The position numbers and the translations under genes are program-made. Shown here in pieces: positions 44,950 through 52,777 of a stretch of 64,000 bases of DNA; position 1 is the first letter of the stretch; each line of letters opens with the position of its first letter. Location of the stretch: contig NZ_LN831790.1 of the NCBI RefSeq assembly GCF_001013905.1, forward strand, positions 1,860,001-1,924,000, read 5' to 3'. The stretch is from Streptomyces leeuwenhoekii (GTDB taxonomy: Bacteria > Actinomycetota > Actinomycetes > Streptomycetales > Streptomycetaceae). The notes under the pieces are model-generated. The model saw only the letters and a list, made by a program, of their open reading frames with translations, did not search any database and was not told where the DNA came from.

Positions 44950-45543
44950 TCAGGAAGGGGTCGTCGGCGCGGGGCCCAGCGCCCCGATCGCGGCGTCGAT
45001 CGCGGTGGCCAGCCGAGCGGGGTCGTGGCCTGCGCGTTCCCTTACCCGCAGCCCGAGGACCGTGGTGAACAGCAGCTCCACGGCGTCGTCGACGTCGAGG
45101 TCGGTGGGCAGCTCGCCCCTGCGCCGCCCCTGGAGCAGCAAGGAGCGCAGTGCCTGCTGGGTGACCTCGAAGGCCGCCTCGGTACGCCCGCTCACCTGAT
45201 CGTCGGTGGTGCCGAGTTCGGTTGCGGTGTTCACCACGAAACAGCCTCGGCCGGGCACACAGGTGACCAGCCACAGCATCCAGTCCCGCAGCACGTGCCG
45301 GATCGGCCGGCCGTCGGCACCCAGCAGCCGCTCGGCCTGAACGGACTCGGTGGCCCGGTAGTGGTCGAGCGCGCGCAGGAACAGCGTGTGCTTGTCCTTG
45401 AACGTCCGGTACAGGCTGCTGGGGGTGAGCTTGAGCTCGTCACCCAGATCACGCACCGAGGTGGCGTGGTAGCCGCGTCGCCAGAACAGCTCGGTCGCTC
45501 TGACCACCGCGTCCTGCTCGTCGAACTGTCGGGGGCGTGCCAT
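44950..45543 (-). CDS. TetR-family repressor of the adjacent MFS pump
   Basis: A 197-residue repressor. The N-terminal helix-turn-helix is residues about 10-55 (DAVVRATELFWRRGYHATSVRDLGDELKLTPSSLYRTFKDKHTLF). The C-terminal segment fits the TetR_C_16/YcdC-like group (GCFVVNTATELG). It is divergent from an MFS gene and the 97-bp spacer holds two matching palindromes, so it most likely represses both itself and the pump until a drug binds. Confidence 0.9.
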   Translation of the reverse strand: MARPRQFDEQDAVVRATELFWRRGYHATSVRDLGDELKLTPSSLYRTFKDKHTLFLRALDHYRATESVQAERLLGADGRPIRHVLRDWMLWLVTCVPGRGCFVVNTATELGTTDDQVSGRTEAAFEVTQQALRSLLLQGRRRGELPTDLDVDDAVELLFTTVLGLRVRERAGHDPARLATAIDAAIGALGPAPTTPS

Positions 45544-45565
45544 GCCCTCAGCCTACCCGACTTGT

Positions 45566-45579
45566 GGAGCGATCGCTCC
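45566..45579. promoter_or_regulatory. TetR operator 1
   Basis: GGAGCGATCGCTCC is a perfect 14-bp palindrome. Read on the minus strand the wider site is TATGGGAGCGATCGCTCC, the same as operator 2. Centre-to-centre distance to operator 2 is 38 bp. Confidence 0.75.
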
Positions 45580-45602
45580 CATACTACTGTCACCCCCCGT
45601 AT

Positions 45603-45618
45603 GGGAGCGATCGTTCCC
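45603..45618. promoter_or_regulatory. TetR operator 2
   Basis: GGGAGCGATCGTTCCC, a near-perfect 16-bp palindrome (one mismatched pair) preceded by TAT. It sits 21 bp before the MFS GTG start and faces operator 1. Confidence 0.75.
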
Positions 45619-45639
45619 AAATTGAGGGAGGAAGACGCC

Positions 45640-46848
45640 GTGACGACCGCAGAAGAGTCCGCCGCCCCGGGAAGCGCGCCGCAGACATCACCCGGTGACC
45701 ACTGGCCGGCGGTGAGCGCGGTGACCTTGGGGACGTTCCTGCTGGTGACCGCCGAGCAACTGCCGATCGGTCTGCTGACCGCCGTGGGATCGGCACTGTC
45801 GGTCTCGGAAGGGACAGCCGGACTCATGGTCACGGTGCCCAGCCTGGTCGCCGCGGTCGCGGCACCGGTGGTACCGGCACTCGTCGGCGCGCTGGACCGC
45901 AGGCTGCTGCTGCTCGGGCTGATGGCGTTGATGACCCTGTCGAACCTGGCATCGGCCGCGGCGCCGAACTTCGCCGTCCTGGTGTCGTCCCGGGTGCTGG
46001 TCGGGGTGGCGATCGGTGGCTTCTGGGCCGTCGCCGGCGGCCTGGCCGTCCGGCTCGTCTCCACGGAGAACGTGCCGCGCGCCACTGCGATCATCTTCGG
46101 TGGCGTCGGAGCCGCGAACGTGTTCGGCGTCCCGCTCGGCACCCTGATCGGTGAACTCACCGGCTGGCGTGTCGCCTTCGCGTCGCTGAGCGGCCTGGCA
46201 CTCATCGCGCTGGTCGCCCTGCTGGCCGTGCTGCCGTCGCTGGCCGCCTCGCAGCCCGTCCGGCTGCGTGTCCTGGCCGAGCAGTTCCGCAACCCGGGCG
46301 TGCGCGTCGGCATCATCGCGACAGCCCTCATCGTGTTCGGGCACTTCTCGGCCTACACGTTCGTGAGCCCGGCGCTGCAAAGGCTGTCGGGCATCGATGA
46401 GCGCTATGTCGGTCCGCTGCTGTTCGCGTTCGGCGCGGCGGGCATGATCGGCAATTTCGCGGCCGGCGCGGCGCTCTCCCGCGGGGTGCACCGCAGCGTG
46501 CTGGTCATCGCCGTCTCCCTCGCGGTCGCGATGCCGCTCTTCGCGCTGCTGGGCCGGACGACGGTCGTCGGCGCGATCCTGCTGATCGTCTGGGGTCTGG
46601 CCTACGGCGGCGTGTCGGTCGGCTTGCAGACCTGGATGATCAAGGCCGCGCCTCAGGCGGTGGAAGCCGCCTCGGCTCTGTGGGTGGCGGTGTTCAACCT
46701 GTCGATCGGCCTCGGCGCGCTGGTCGGCGGCGTCATCGTCGACGCGCTCACCCTGCAGGGCGTCCTGTGGCTCGGCGGCGCCTGCGCCCTGGTGGCCGCG
46801 CTGGCGGTCCGGAGCACCCGCACCGACGAGAACCCGAGGCGTGCCTGA
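45640..46848 (+). CDS. MFS transporter, drug/arabinose-efflux type
   Basis: A 402-residue permease with twelve hydrophobic segments. The motif around residues 70-80 (PALVGALDRRLLLLG) and GVAIGGFWAVAGGLAVRLV resemble the AraJ/Cml efflux branch (DHA1). GTG 45640 has AGGGAGGAAG just upstream; the in-frame ATG at 45601 lies inside the operator and is less likely. Divergent TetR control suggests inducible export of an antibiotic or metabolite. Confidence 0.9.
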   Translation: MTTAEESAAPGSAPQTSPGDHWPAVSAVTLGTFLLVTAEQLPIGLLTAVGSALSVSEGTAGLMVTVPSLVAAVAAPVVPALVGALDRRLLLLGLMALMTLSNLASAAAPNFAVLVSSRVLVGVAIGGFWAVAGGLAVRLVSTENVPRATAIIFGGVGAANVFGVPLGTLIGELTGWRVAFASLSGLALIALVALLAVLPSLAASQPVRLRVLAEQFRNPGVRVGIIATALIVFGHFSAYTFVSPALQRLSGIDERYVGPLLFAFGAAGMIGNFAAGAALSRGVHRSVLVIAVSLAVAMPLFALLGRTTVVGAILLIVWGLAYGGVSVGLQTWMIKAAPQAVEAASALWVAVFNLSIGLGALVGGVIVDALTLQGVLWLGGACALVAALAVRSTRTDENPRRA

Positions 46849-46932
46849 CGGGCAATGCGTCCGCGCCGCGCGGCCCGGGTGCCGACCTGTCGGCGGCGCT
46901 CGGCGAGGGGCCCGGTCAGGAAGAGGTGTCGA

Positions 46933-47781
46933 TCAGTCTTGGCCGGGCCGCCACAGCCAGCGCAGCGCGTCCGGCAGCAGGACACCGCCGTGGTTGGGGC
47001 TGTGTCCCCCGTCGCCCAGGACAAGGCGGAAGTCGTAGCCCGCTTCGGCGAGAGCGGCCGCCACCCGCAGGTTCTCGGCGAGCCAGTTCCGCCGTGGCTC
47101 GTTCCAGTGCAGGTCGCGGTGGCCGCCTTGCATGAAGATGCGCAGCGGCTTGCGAGGAACGCGGGCGATGAGGTCCGGGTAGGGATTGCCGCCCGGCATC
47201 TGCGCGAAACTGGACAGGTATCCGATGACGCGGCGGAACTTGTCCGGACGCAGCCACGCGGCGGTGAAGGCGCAGTTGCCGCCGCTGCTCCCGCCGCAGA
47301 TGCCCCACTGTTCCGGCGACCGGGCGATGGTATAGCGCTCCGCAACCTGCGGGATGATCTCGGTGAGGAGGAAGGTGACGTACTGGTCGTCGAAGGCGTC
47401 GTACTCCTTGTTCCGGTTCTTGGGGTTCTCCGCGTCGGGGAAGACACCGGGATCGACGAACACGCCGATGGTCACGGGTATGTCGCCGCGGTGGATGAGG
47501 TTGTCCAGGACGATCGCGCCGCGTACCTCCCCTGCGGGGTCCAGGTACCACCATCCGTCCTGGAACACCATCAAGGACGCCTCGTCTGCTGGGTCGTACT
47601 GTGCGGGCACGTGGACCCAGAACTTCCGGTGGGTTCCCGGGTAGACCTCGCTGTCCCTCCACTCGAACGCAACCGTCTCGCCGGCGGGCACGCCCGGCTG
47701 CCGAGCGGAATCGGGTCCGTGGACGTAGCGCACGTCCGACTGGTCGATCGGAAGCGGCTGGTAGGGCATCTCGATGGTCAC
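46933..47781 (-). CDS. Alpha/beta-hydrolase-fold esterase (enterochelin-esterase-like)
   Basis: A 282-residue hydrolase of the esterase D/Fes type. The N-terminal part (FEWRDSEVYPGTHRKFWVHVPAQYDP) is followed by FQDGWWYLDP, the Asp-rich IGVFVDPGVFPDAENPKNRNKEYDAF, the nucleophile GGSSGGNCAF and a late His (GDGGHSPNHGG). GTG 47781 is preferred (GGTGG 6 nt upstream); ATG 47769 is possible. The open frame continues upstream into a broken kinase gene without a stop, so a longer fusion could be annotated by mistake. Substrate unknown. Confidence 0.8.
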   Translation of the reverse strand: MTIEMPYQPLPIDQSDVRYVHGPDSARQPGVPAGETVAFEWRDSEVYPGTHRKFWVHVPAQYDPADEASLMVFQDGWWYLDPAGEVRGAIVLDNLIHRGDIPVTIGVFVDPGVFPDAENPKNRNKEYDAFDDQYVTFLLTEIIPQVAERYTIARSPEQWGICGGSSGGNCAFTAAWLRPDKFRRVIGYLSSFAQMPGGNPYPDLIARVPRKPLRIFMQGGHRDLHWNEPRRNWLAENLRVAAALAEAGYDFRLVLGDGGHSPNHGGVLLPDALRWLWRPGQD

Positions 47782-47933
47782 GGGGAGCCACCGTAGGGCG
47801 GTCACCACCCTTGAGCGCAAAGGATTTTTGTCCGGCCCCCCACCTCGGATCCTCGATGGCGGGGCCGGAAGAGAGCTCAATGCCGGACGTTCGCGCAGAC
47901 GGGCCCAGTTGCGGCGCTGAGAGCGCGTAACAC

Positions 47934-48370
47934 GATCGGGGACGCAGACCAACCGCGCCTGGAGCTGGGCGAGGATGGTCATCGCGACGTCGTCGTCCTC
48001 GATCGAGGTCAGGGTGTGGGCACCGTCCAGCCGCTCCAGCAGCATGGCGCTGCTCTCGGGATCGTGGTCGAGCAGCCGCACCATCCCCTCACCGTTCCAT
48101 CTGCGCAGTCCGATGAGCGCGGCGGTGGTCTCCTCCCTGGGCATCTGGAGTCTGAGGACCGCGCGTGTGCCGTCTTTGCGCAGCACCGGCAGCACCAGCG
48201 AGGCTTCCCCCGGCTCCAGCCTCGCCGTCCCGTTTCAGCTCCCAGCGTTCCAGGAGGTCCGCAGCGAGCGCGGGCAGCGTGGCGATCCAGGCCCTGCCTT
48301 CCGCCCCGAAGACTCTGGCGTAGGACGCCGCCAGGTGCTCCGGAACCTTGAACGCGTTCGCCGTGCTCAT
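47934..48370 (-). pseudogene. Streptomycin 6-kinase-like aminoglycoside phosphotransferase remnant
   Basis: ATG 48370 has a good ribosome site (GAAGGAGA) and begins MSTANAFKVPEHLAASYARVFG, then ALAADLLERWELKRDG, the N-terminus of APH(6)-type kinases. A one-base shift near 48200-48230 moves the frame to SLVLPVLRKDGTRAVLRLQMP...MVRLLDHDPESSAMLLERLDGAHTL. The match ends at about QARLVCVP (47934), and the catalytic half (HxD and the metal-binding Asp) is absent. So the gene is both frameshifted and truncated, joined to unrelated sequence before the esterase. Confidence 0.8.
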
Positions 48371-48775
48371 ATCGGGTCTCCTTCGCCCGCCGTGACCTAC
48401 TGGAGGGAAGTGGACGGCCTCGTCGGCTGCGGACGGCCGAGAGGCGCGGCCGTTCCACCACTGCTGTTCCGCACCAGCCCATCACACGCTCGGATCGTTT
48501 CCCAGGGGCGAGTGCTGGTGAGGCAGGAGGCGTCATGAGACAGGCGAACTGTTCCTGACGCGCGGGCTCGCGGGCGAAGGCGCCCAGCGGGGTGGTGTCG
48601 AGCGAGTGTGAGCGCCGCCTCCTGCCTGGGATCAGCGCTCTGAGCACAGGCGCCGCTCGCCCGCCGCGGATGGGTGGCCTTACGGGCGACGACGACTTAT
48701 GTTGATCACCGTTGCCCGGCATTTCAGCTGCTCAGGGGCGGCTTGGAAGAAAAGTTGAAGAAAGTCGTCGTCGGA
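48371..48775. other. Noncoding spacer left of the ECF42 operon
   Basis: Roughly 400 bp without a supported gene. A 7-codon ORF with AGGAGG (ATG 48535) is present but has no gene closely behind it. Frames here are open by composition only. Possibly remnant sequence, as it borders the broken kinase. Confidence 0.4.
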
Positions 48776-48802
48776 TGTCGAGGACCTGCTTCCTGCTCCG
48801 AC
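48776..48802 (+). promoter_or_regulatory. ECF42-type promoter
   Basis: TGTCGA (48776-48781), 17 nt, CGAC (48799-48802). This is the arrangement I know for promoters read by ECF42 sigma factors (TGTCGA at -35, CGA/TC at -10). It lies 53 bp before the DGPF gene that starts the sigma operon, so the sigma factor probably drives its own operon. Confidence 0.7.
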
Positions 48803-48854
48803 TGAAGGGTGACAGCGCGCCAATGGGGCGCGCGAGATGGGGAGGACACCCGAG

Positions 48855-49217
48855 ATGAAGTACGTTGCGATGATCTACGGCAACCAGGCCAAGTGGGACT
48901 CCTTCCCGGCCGAGGGGTGGCCGGAGGCGATCGCCAAGCAGGAGGCGTTCAACAAGAAGTACCGGGAAAGCGGCGAGCTGCTGGGTGCCTACGGCCTCGC
49001 GGATGCCGCCGCCGCCCAGCTGGTGCGCCGCAAGGACGGGGCCCCTGCCATCACCGACGGGCCTTACCTGGAGACCAAGGAGTACATCGCCAGCTTCTAC
49101 CTCCTGGACTGCGAAAGCCTTGAGCGCGCGCAGCAGATCGCCGCGGACATGCCGTTCGCTGACGTGGAGCCGGTGGAGCTGTGGCCTGTGCTGCATGAGT
49201 CCGCGGCGGACATGTGA
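48855..49217 (+). CDS. YCII/DGPF-domain protein
   Basis: A 120-residue small protein. It begins MKYVAMIYGNQ and contains DGPYLETKEYIASFYLLDC, the DGPF motif of the YCII-related family found with ECF42 sigma factors. ATG 48855 follows GGGGAGGA. Its ATGTGA end overlaps the sigma-factor start by 4 nt. DGPF proteins are the conserved partners and likely targets of ECF42; their biochemical role is not established. Confidence 0.92.
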   Translation: MKYVAMIYGNQAKWDSFPAEGWPEAIAKQEAFNKKYRESGELLGAYGLADAAAAQLVRRKDGAPAITDGPYLETKEYIASFYLLDCESLERAQQIAADMPFADVEPVELWPVLHESAADM

Positions 49218-50467
49218 GCACCGCGAACCACGGTGTCGAGGACCTGCTGCGCGAGCTGGCGCCGCAGGTCCTTGGCACGCTCGTCCGCCGGTACGGCGCC
49301 TTCGACGCGTGTGAGGACGCCGTCCAGGAGTCGCTGCTGGCCGCCGCCTTGCAGTGGCCCGAGGCTGGGTTACCGGATAACCCGCGGAGCTGGCTGGTGA
49401 CCGTCGCCTCCCGCAAGCTGGTGGACCAGGTGCGCAGCGAGGCGGCCCGTCGCCGCCGTGAGGACGCCCTCGCGCTGGCCACTCCGCAATCGGCGCTGCT
49501 GGTCTGTGCTGCCGACGACATGCCGGCCTCGGACCGGGACGACTCCCTGGCCCTGCTCTTTCTGTGCTGCCATCCCTTGCTGTCCGCGCCGAGTCGGATC
49601 GCGCTTACCTTGCGTGCGGTCGGCGGCCTGACCACCGCGCAGATCGCCGCGGCCTTCCTGGTGCCCGAGGCGACGATGGCCCAGCGCATCAGCCGGGCCA
49701 AGCAGGCCATCAAGACCGCCGGCACCACCTTGTCCCTGCCGGAGGGCTCCGATGGTGCCGAGCGGCTGGCCGCGGTACGGCATGTGCTCTACCTGATCTT
49801 CAACGAGGGCTACACCACCACCGGCGGCACCGACTTGACCGCGCCGGAACTGTCCGCCGAGGCCATCCGGCTTACCCGGCTGCTGCACCGCCTTGCGCCC
49901 GAGGACACCGAGACCGCGGGGTTGCTCGCTCTGATGCTGCTGACCGACGCACGCCGCCTGGCACGTACCGGACCTCACGGCGAGGTGGTGCCCTTGGCGG
50001 AACAGGACCGTGGCCGGTGGGACCGTGGCCTCATCGCGGAAGGCGTGGACCTGATCAGCCGTACCCTGCCCCGCGGGCAGGTCGGCCCCTACCAGCTGCA
50101 AGCGGCCATAGCCGCCGTGCATGACGAGGCCGAGCACACCGAAGCCACCGATTGGCCCCAGATCCTCGCCCTGTACGACCTCCTCGAACAGTTCGGGCCG
50201 AACCCGATGGTCAGCCTCAACCGCGCCATCGCGGTCGCCATGGTCCAGGGCCCGGCCGCCGGCCTCGACCTGCTGGCGAAGCTGGAGAGCGACAAACGCC
50301 TGGCGTACCACCACCGGCTGTTCGCCGCCCGTGCCCACCTGCTGGAAACGCTCGGCCGGCATCAAGCCGCCGCACGTGCCTACCGAGAGGCCGCCGCCCG
50401 CACCACCAGCGCCCCCGAACGCCGCCACCTCACCTATCGCGCCAACCGCCTGGAGAACACGGCATGA
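49214..50467 (+). CDS. ECF42-type RNA polymerase sigma factor
   Basis: A 417-residue extracytoplasmic-function sigma factor. Sigma region 2 (about 1-70, YGAFDACEDAVQESLLAAALQWP) and region 4 (about 115-170, LTTAQIAAAFLVPEATMAQRISRAKQAI) are followed by the long C-terminal extension of about 230 residues with TPR-like helices that marks ECF42. No anti-sigma gene is present; in this group the extension is thought to replace it. GTG 49214 overlaps the DGPF stop. The stop overlaps the ATG of a broken hydrolase gene. Confidence 0.93.
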   Translation: MSTANHGVEDLLRELAPQVLGTLVRRYGAFDACEDAVQESLLAAALQWPEAGLPDNPRSWLVTVASRKLVDQVRSEAARRRREDALALATPQSALLVCAADDMPASDRDDSLALLFLCCHPLLSAPSRIALTLRAVGGLTTAQIAAAFLVPEATMAQRISRAKQAIKTAGTTLSLPEGSDGAERLAAVRHVLYLIFNEGYTTTGGTDLTAPELSAEAIRLTRLLHRLAPEDTETAGLLALMLLTDARRLARTGPHGEVVPLAEQDRGRWDRGLIAEGVDLISRTLPRGQVGPYQLQAAIAAVHDEAEHTEATDWPQILALYDLLEQFGPNPMVSLNRAIAVAMVQGPAAGLDLLAKLESDKRLAYHHRLFAARAHLLETLGRHQAAARAYREAAARTTSAPERRHLTYRANRLENTA

Positions 50468-51010
50468 CCTGAACCGAGCGCACCGTAATAGGCGAGGGCG
50501 TCCGCATCTCCCTGCCGCGACTGGGACGGATCAGGACCCCCGCTTGTCCTGCTGCACGGACTGGCCGGGCCAAGCAGGCGAATGGGACACCTCGCCCGGA
50601 ACCTGAGCCATCAATACCTGGTCGTCGCGTCGACCAGCGCGGCCACGGCGCCAGCGAACGCCGACCGCGCGATATCTCCCGCGCCGCGTACGTCTGCCCA
50701 TACCGTCGCCGTCATCGAACAACTTGACCTGCACCGACCGGTACTGGCGGGTCAGTCGCTGGGCGGCCGCATCGCCGTGCTCACCGCCGCAGCGCACACC
50801 CCGACCTGCTGCGCGGCCTCGTCCTCATCGAGGCAGGCGCAGGCCGCGTCGACCCGGACACGCAGGTCAAGATCGGCGCAGCGCTCGACGCGTGGCCGAC
50901 ACCCTTCCCCTCAGGAGACGCCGCCGTCGCGTTCTTCGGCGGCGGGGCTGGCGGTGACGGCTGGGCGGCCGGATCGGAGGAGCTGGACGGCAAATGGTGC
51001 CCGCCTTCGA
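50464..51010 (+). pseudogene. Alpha/beta hydrolase pseudogene, former third gene of the ECF42 operon
   Basis: ATG 50464 overlaps the sigma stop (ATGA), but codon 3 is TGA. The broken reading then runs TERTVIGEG, PLVLLHGLAG, a frame change to QAGEWDTSP, then VDQRGHGASER, VIEQLDLHRPVLAGQSLGGRIAVLTAA, and another shift to DLLRGLVLIEAGAGRVDPDTQ. These are ordered alpha/beta-hydrolase blocks (oxyanion HG, DQRGHG, nucleophile GQSLGG). At least one nonsense and several frameshift changes are needed, so it cannot make an active enzyme. Confidence 0.8.
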
Positions 51011-51159
51011 CTGTGCCGTGATGGTCAAGTCCTTGAGAAGAACGCCCGGCGTTCCTTCCGGGACGAGTGGACAAGCATTACACGCCCGACTCGGCCGGTC
51101 CGGATCACGCAACCGAGCGGACGGACGGGGTGTCGCCGACGCCGTCGAGCAGGGCGTGT

Positions 51160-51413
51160 TTCGGCCAGGGCCAGGCGATCGCACCGGCGCTGGCGGCGCT
51201 GCTGGAGCTCGCCCCGCGCGAGCAGAGCGGCGCCGCGTCCGCCGTGGTGAGCTCCGCCCGCCGGCTGGAACGGCCCCGGGCATCGCCGTGCTTGGCGCGC
51301 TGCTGACAGCGCACGGCGTGGCGGGCCCGGCCGGGCGATGTCCGTGGCGGCCCGCCGTGGTACCGGCCGCCACCGCCCTGCTCGCCGTCAGCCTCCGCCG
51401 GCCGGTGCCCTGA
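51160..51413 (+). pseudogene. C-terminal fragment of a DHA2-type MFS transporter
   Basis: One frame gives FGQGQAIAPALAALLELAPREQSGAASAVVSSARRL, the next gives GIAVLGALLTAHGVAGPAG...LLAVSLRRPVP and a stop. Together they resemble the conserved late region of 14-helix drug efflux pumps (QacA/EmrB type). The first 350 or so residues are missing and a frameshift splits the rest. Confidence 0.7.
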
Positions 51414-51437
51414 GCGGGCGCCGGCCCGCGGCGCCGG

Positions 51438-52292
51438 TCAGCGGCCGCATCCGACGCGCTCCGTGGACAGCGCCAGGTCGTCCAGGCGCAGGTCGTAGGA
51501 GTCCGGGGTGGGATTGCCTTGGTAGAGCTGCCAGCCGATGCGGACGGTGTCGAAGACGGGGACGACGAAGTCCACCGGATTGCCGCCGTGCCGGGTGGTG
51601 GTGACGGTCATGTCGGGCTGGGGCTCGCCGTCGATCCACACCGCCACGCGGTTGTCCGAGGCATCCATCTCCCACTCCAGGCACGTCCACTTCCCCGATT
51701 CGGCCGGGGCGGACTCGCGCCAGTCGGTCCAGTCGCCCGTGGGGCCGCCGTCGGAACCGATGCCCCACAGCTGCACCCCGTCGCCGACGGTTGGCACGTA
51801 CTGGCCGCCGATCGGCCGGACCACGCTGCCGTCGCCCCGGCCGGTGGCTTCCACCAGGGTGAAGTGCGCCCAGTCCGGCGCGGTGGGGAAGGCGTCGACC
51901 TTCACCCGCATCCGCCCGAAGAAGCTGTTGCCCGGGGCGGAGAACTCGTCGACCTCCAGGAATGCGTATCCGTTGCCCTCGGTGCGCACCCGGAGCACCT
52001 GGCCCGCGTCGCGCTTCCCGCCATGTCCGCGGCCCCGCTCGCGCTCGACGGACAGCGCGCCGTTCCGGGTGTCCACGCCCCAGTCCAGGCTGGTGCCCGC
52101 GCCACGCGGCAAATCCTCGAAGTCCTCGCAGAACAGTAACGCCGGGTCGGGGGCGCAGCCGCCGTCCGGGCGGCCGCCGTGGCGGTCGTGGGCCGGAGCG
52201 CCGCCGGTGGCGGCCGCCATGGTGACGCCGGCCAGGGCGAGGGCGCCGAGCAGCCGGGGCAGCCGCCGGACGGAGGAGAGGGGAGAGCGCAT
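51438..52292 (-). CDS. Secreted Cip1-like polysaccharide-binding/lyase protein
   Basis: A 284-residue protein with a Sec signal (RRLPRLLGALALAGVTMAAATGGAPAHD, cleavage about residue 34). The mature part shows FCEDFEDLPRGAG...WGVDTRNG, GQVLRVRTEGNGYAFLEV, GNSFFGRMRVKVDAFPTAPDWAHFTLVEATG and KWTCLEWEMDASDNRVAVWIDG. This is a concanavalin-like jelly roll I associate with Cip1-type proteins of cellulose degraders. ATG 52292 has GGAGAA upstream. A perfect CebR box 48 bp upstream supports a role in plant cell-wall breakdown. Enzymatic activity is inferred. Confidence 0.75.
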   Translation of the reverse strand: MRSPLSSVRRLPRLLGALALAGVTMAAATGGAPAHDRHGGRPDGGCAPDPALLFCEDFEDLPRGAGTSLDWGVDTRNGALSVERERGRGHGGKRDAGQVLRVRTEGNGYAFLEVDEFSAPGNSFFGRMRVKVDAFPTAPDWAHFTLVEATGRGDGSVVRPIGGQYVPTVGDGVQLWGIGSDGGPTGDWTDWRESAPAESGKWTCLEWEMDASDNRVAVWIDGEPQPDMTVTTTRHGGNPVDFVVPVFDTVRIGWQLYQGNPTPDSYDLRLDDLALSTERVGCGR

Positions 52293-52339
52293 GGGAAGTT
52301 CTCCATCGGATGAGGTCGCAGGGATGGCGCGGATCACTG

Positions 52340-52353
52340 TGGGAGCGCTCCCA
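52340..52353. promoter_or_regulatory. CebR (cellulose-utilisation) operator
   Basis: TGGGAGCGCTCCCA is the exact 14-bp palindrome recognised by CebR, the cellobiose-responsive LacI-family repressor of Streptomyces. It lies 48 bp upstream of the Cip1-like gene start and predicts induction by cellobiose. Confidence 0.85.
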
Positions 52354-52469
52354 CGGGGATCGTCCGGCACCCTACGGCAACCGGCGCCCCCGCACCAGAC
52401 GATTGCCGGCAGCGAGCCGGCATCTCCTGAGCGAGCCTGGCGGCGGTGCGGCCGCCGGAGACGGCCCAC

Positions 52470-52777
52470 CGCTGAAGAACAAGAGCTACACCTGGGCCGG
52501 CGCGGAGAACTTCCGCCGCCACATGCTCGGTTACCGCAGCGCGCAGCACATCTCGGCCGCCTACGGCAAGCCCGGCGACCTCGTACTCTTCAAGTGGAAG
52601 AAGGAACGGGGGTACAACCACGTGGCGATCGTGGAGCGCAACCGGCACGGCCTGCAGCTGATCCAGCACGGCAGCTCGAACCGGACGAGCCTCGCGGCCG
52701 CCACCACGCGGTACCGGGGCAAGGCGAACTACATCGAGCGCGTCATCGTGCTGCGCCCGAAGGCAAGGGAACTGACC
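52470..52777 (+). pseudogene. 5'-truncated amidase domain fragment
   Basis: The frame reads KNKSYTWAGAENFRRHMLG...YGKPGDLVLFKWKKERGYNHVAIVERNRHGLQLIQHGSSNRTSLAAA...IERVIVLRPK. This is the C-terminal part of an amidase_6/CHAP-like cysteine hydrolase, with its catalytic His region (NHVAIV). The N-terminal half with the active cysteine and any signal peptide is absent. There is no stop before the lipoprotein gene, so the remnant runs in frame into it. Confidence 0.7.

Noticed and set aside
46933..48195. 420-residue kinase-esterase fusion protein
   Set aside because: The N-terminal part is a frameshifted, catalytically incomplete kinase remnant; the esterase has its own plausible start at 47781.
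48535..48558. 7-codon ORF with AGGAGG and a Cys codon, resembling cysteine leader peptides
   Set aside because: No sulfur-metabolism gene follows; the next gene starts about 300 bp downstream with its own promoter.
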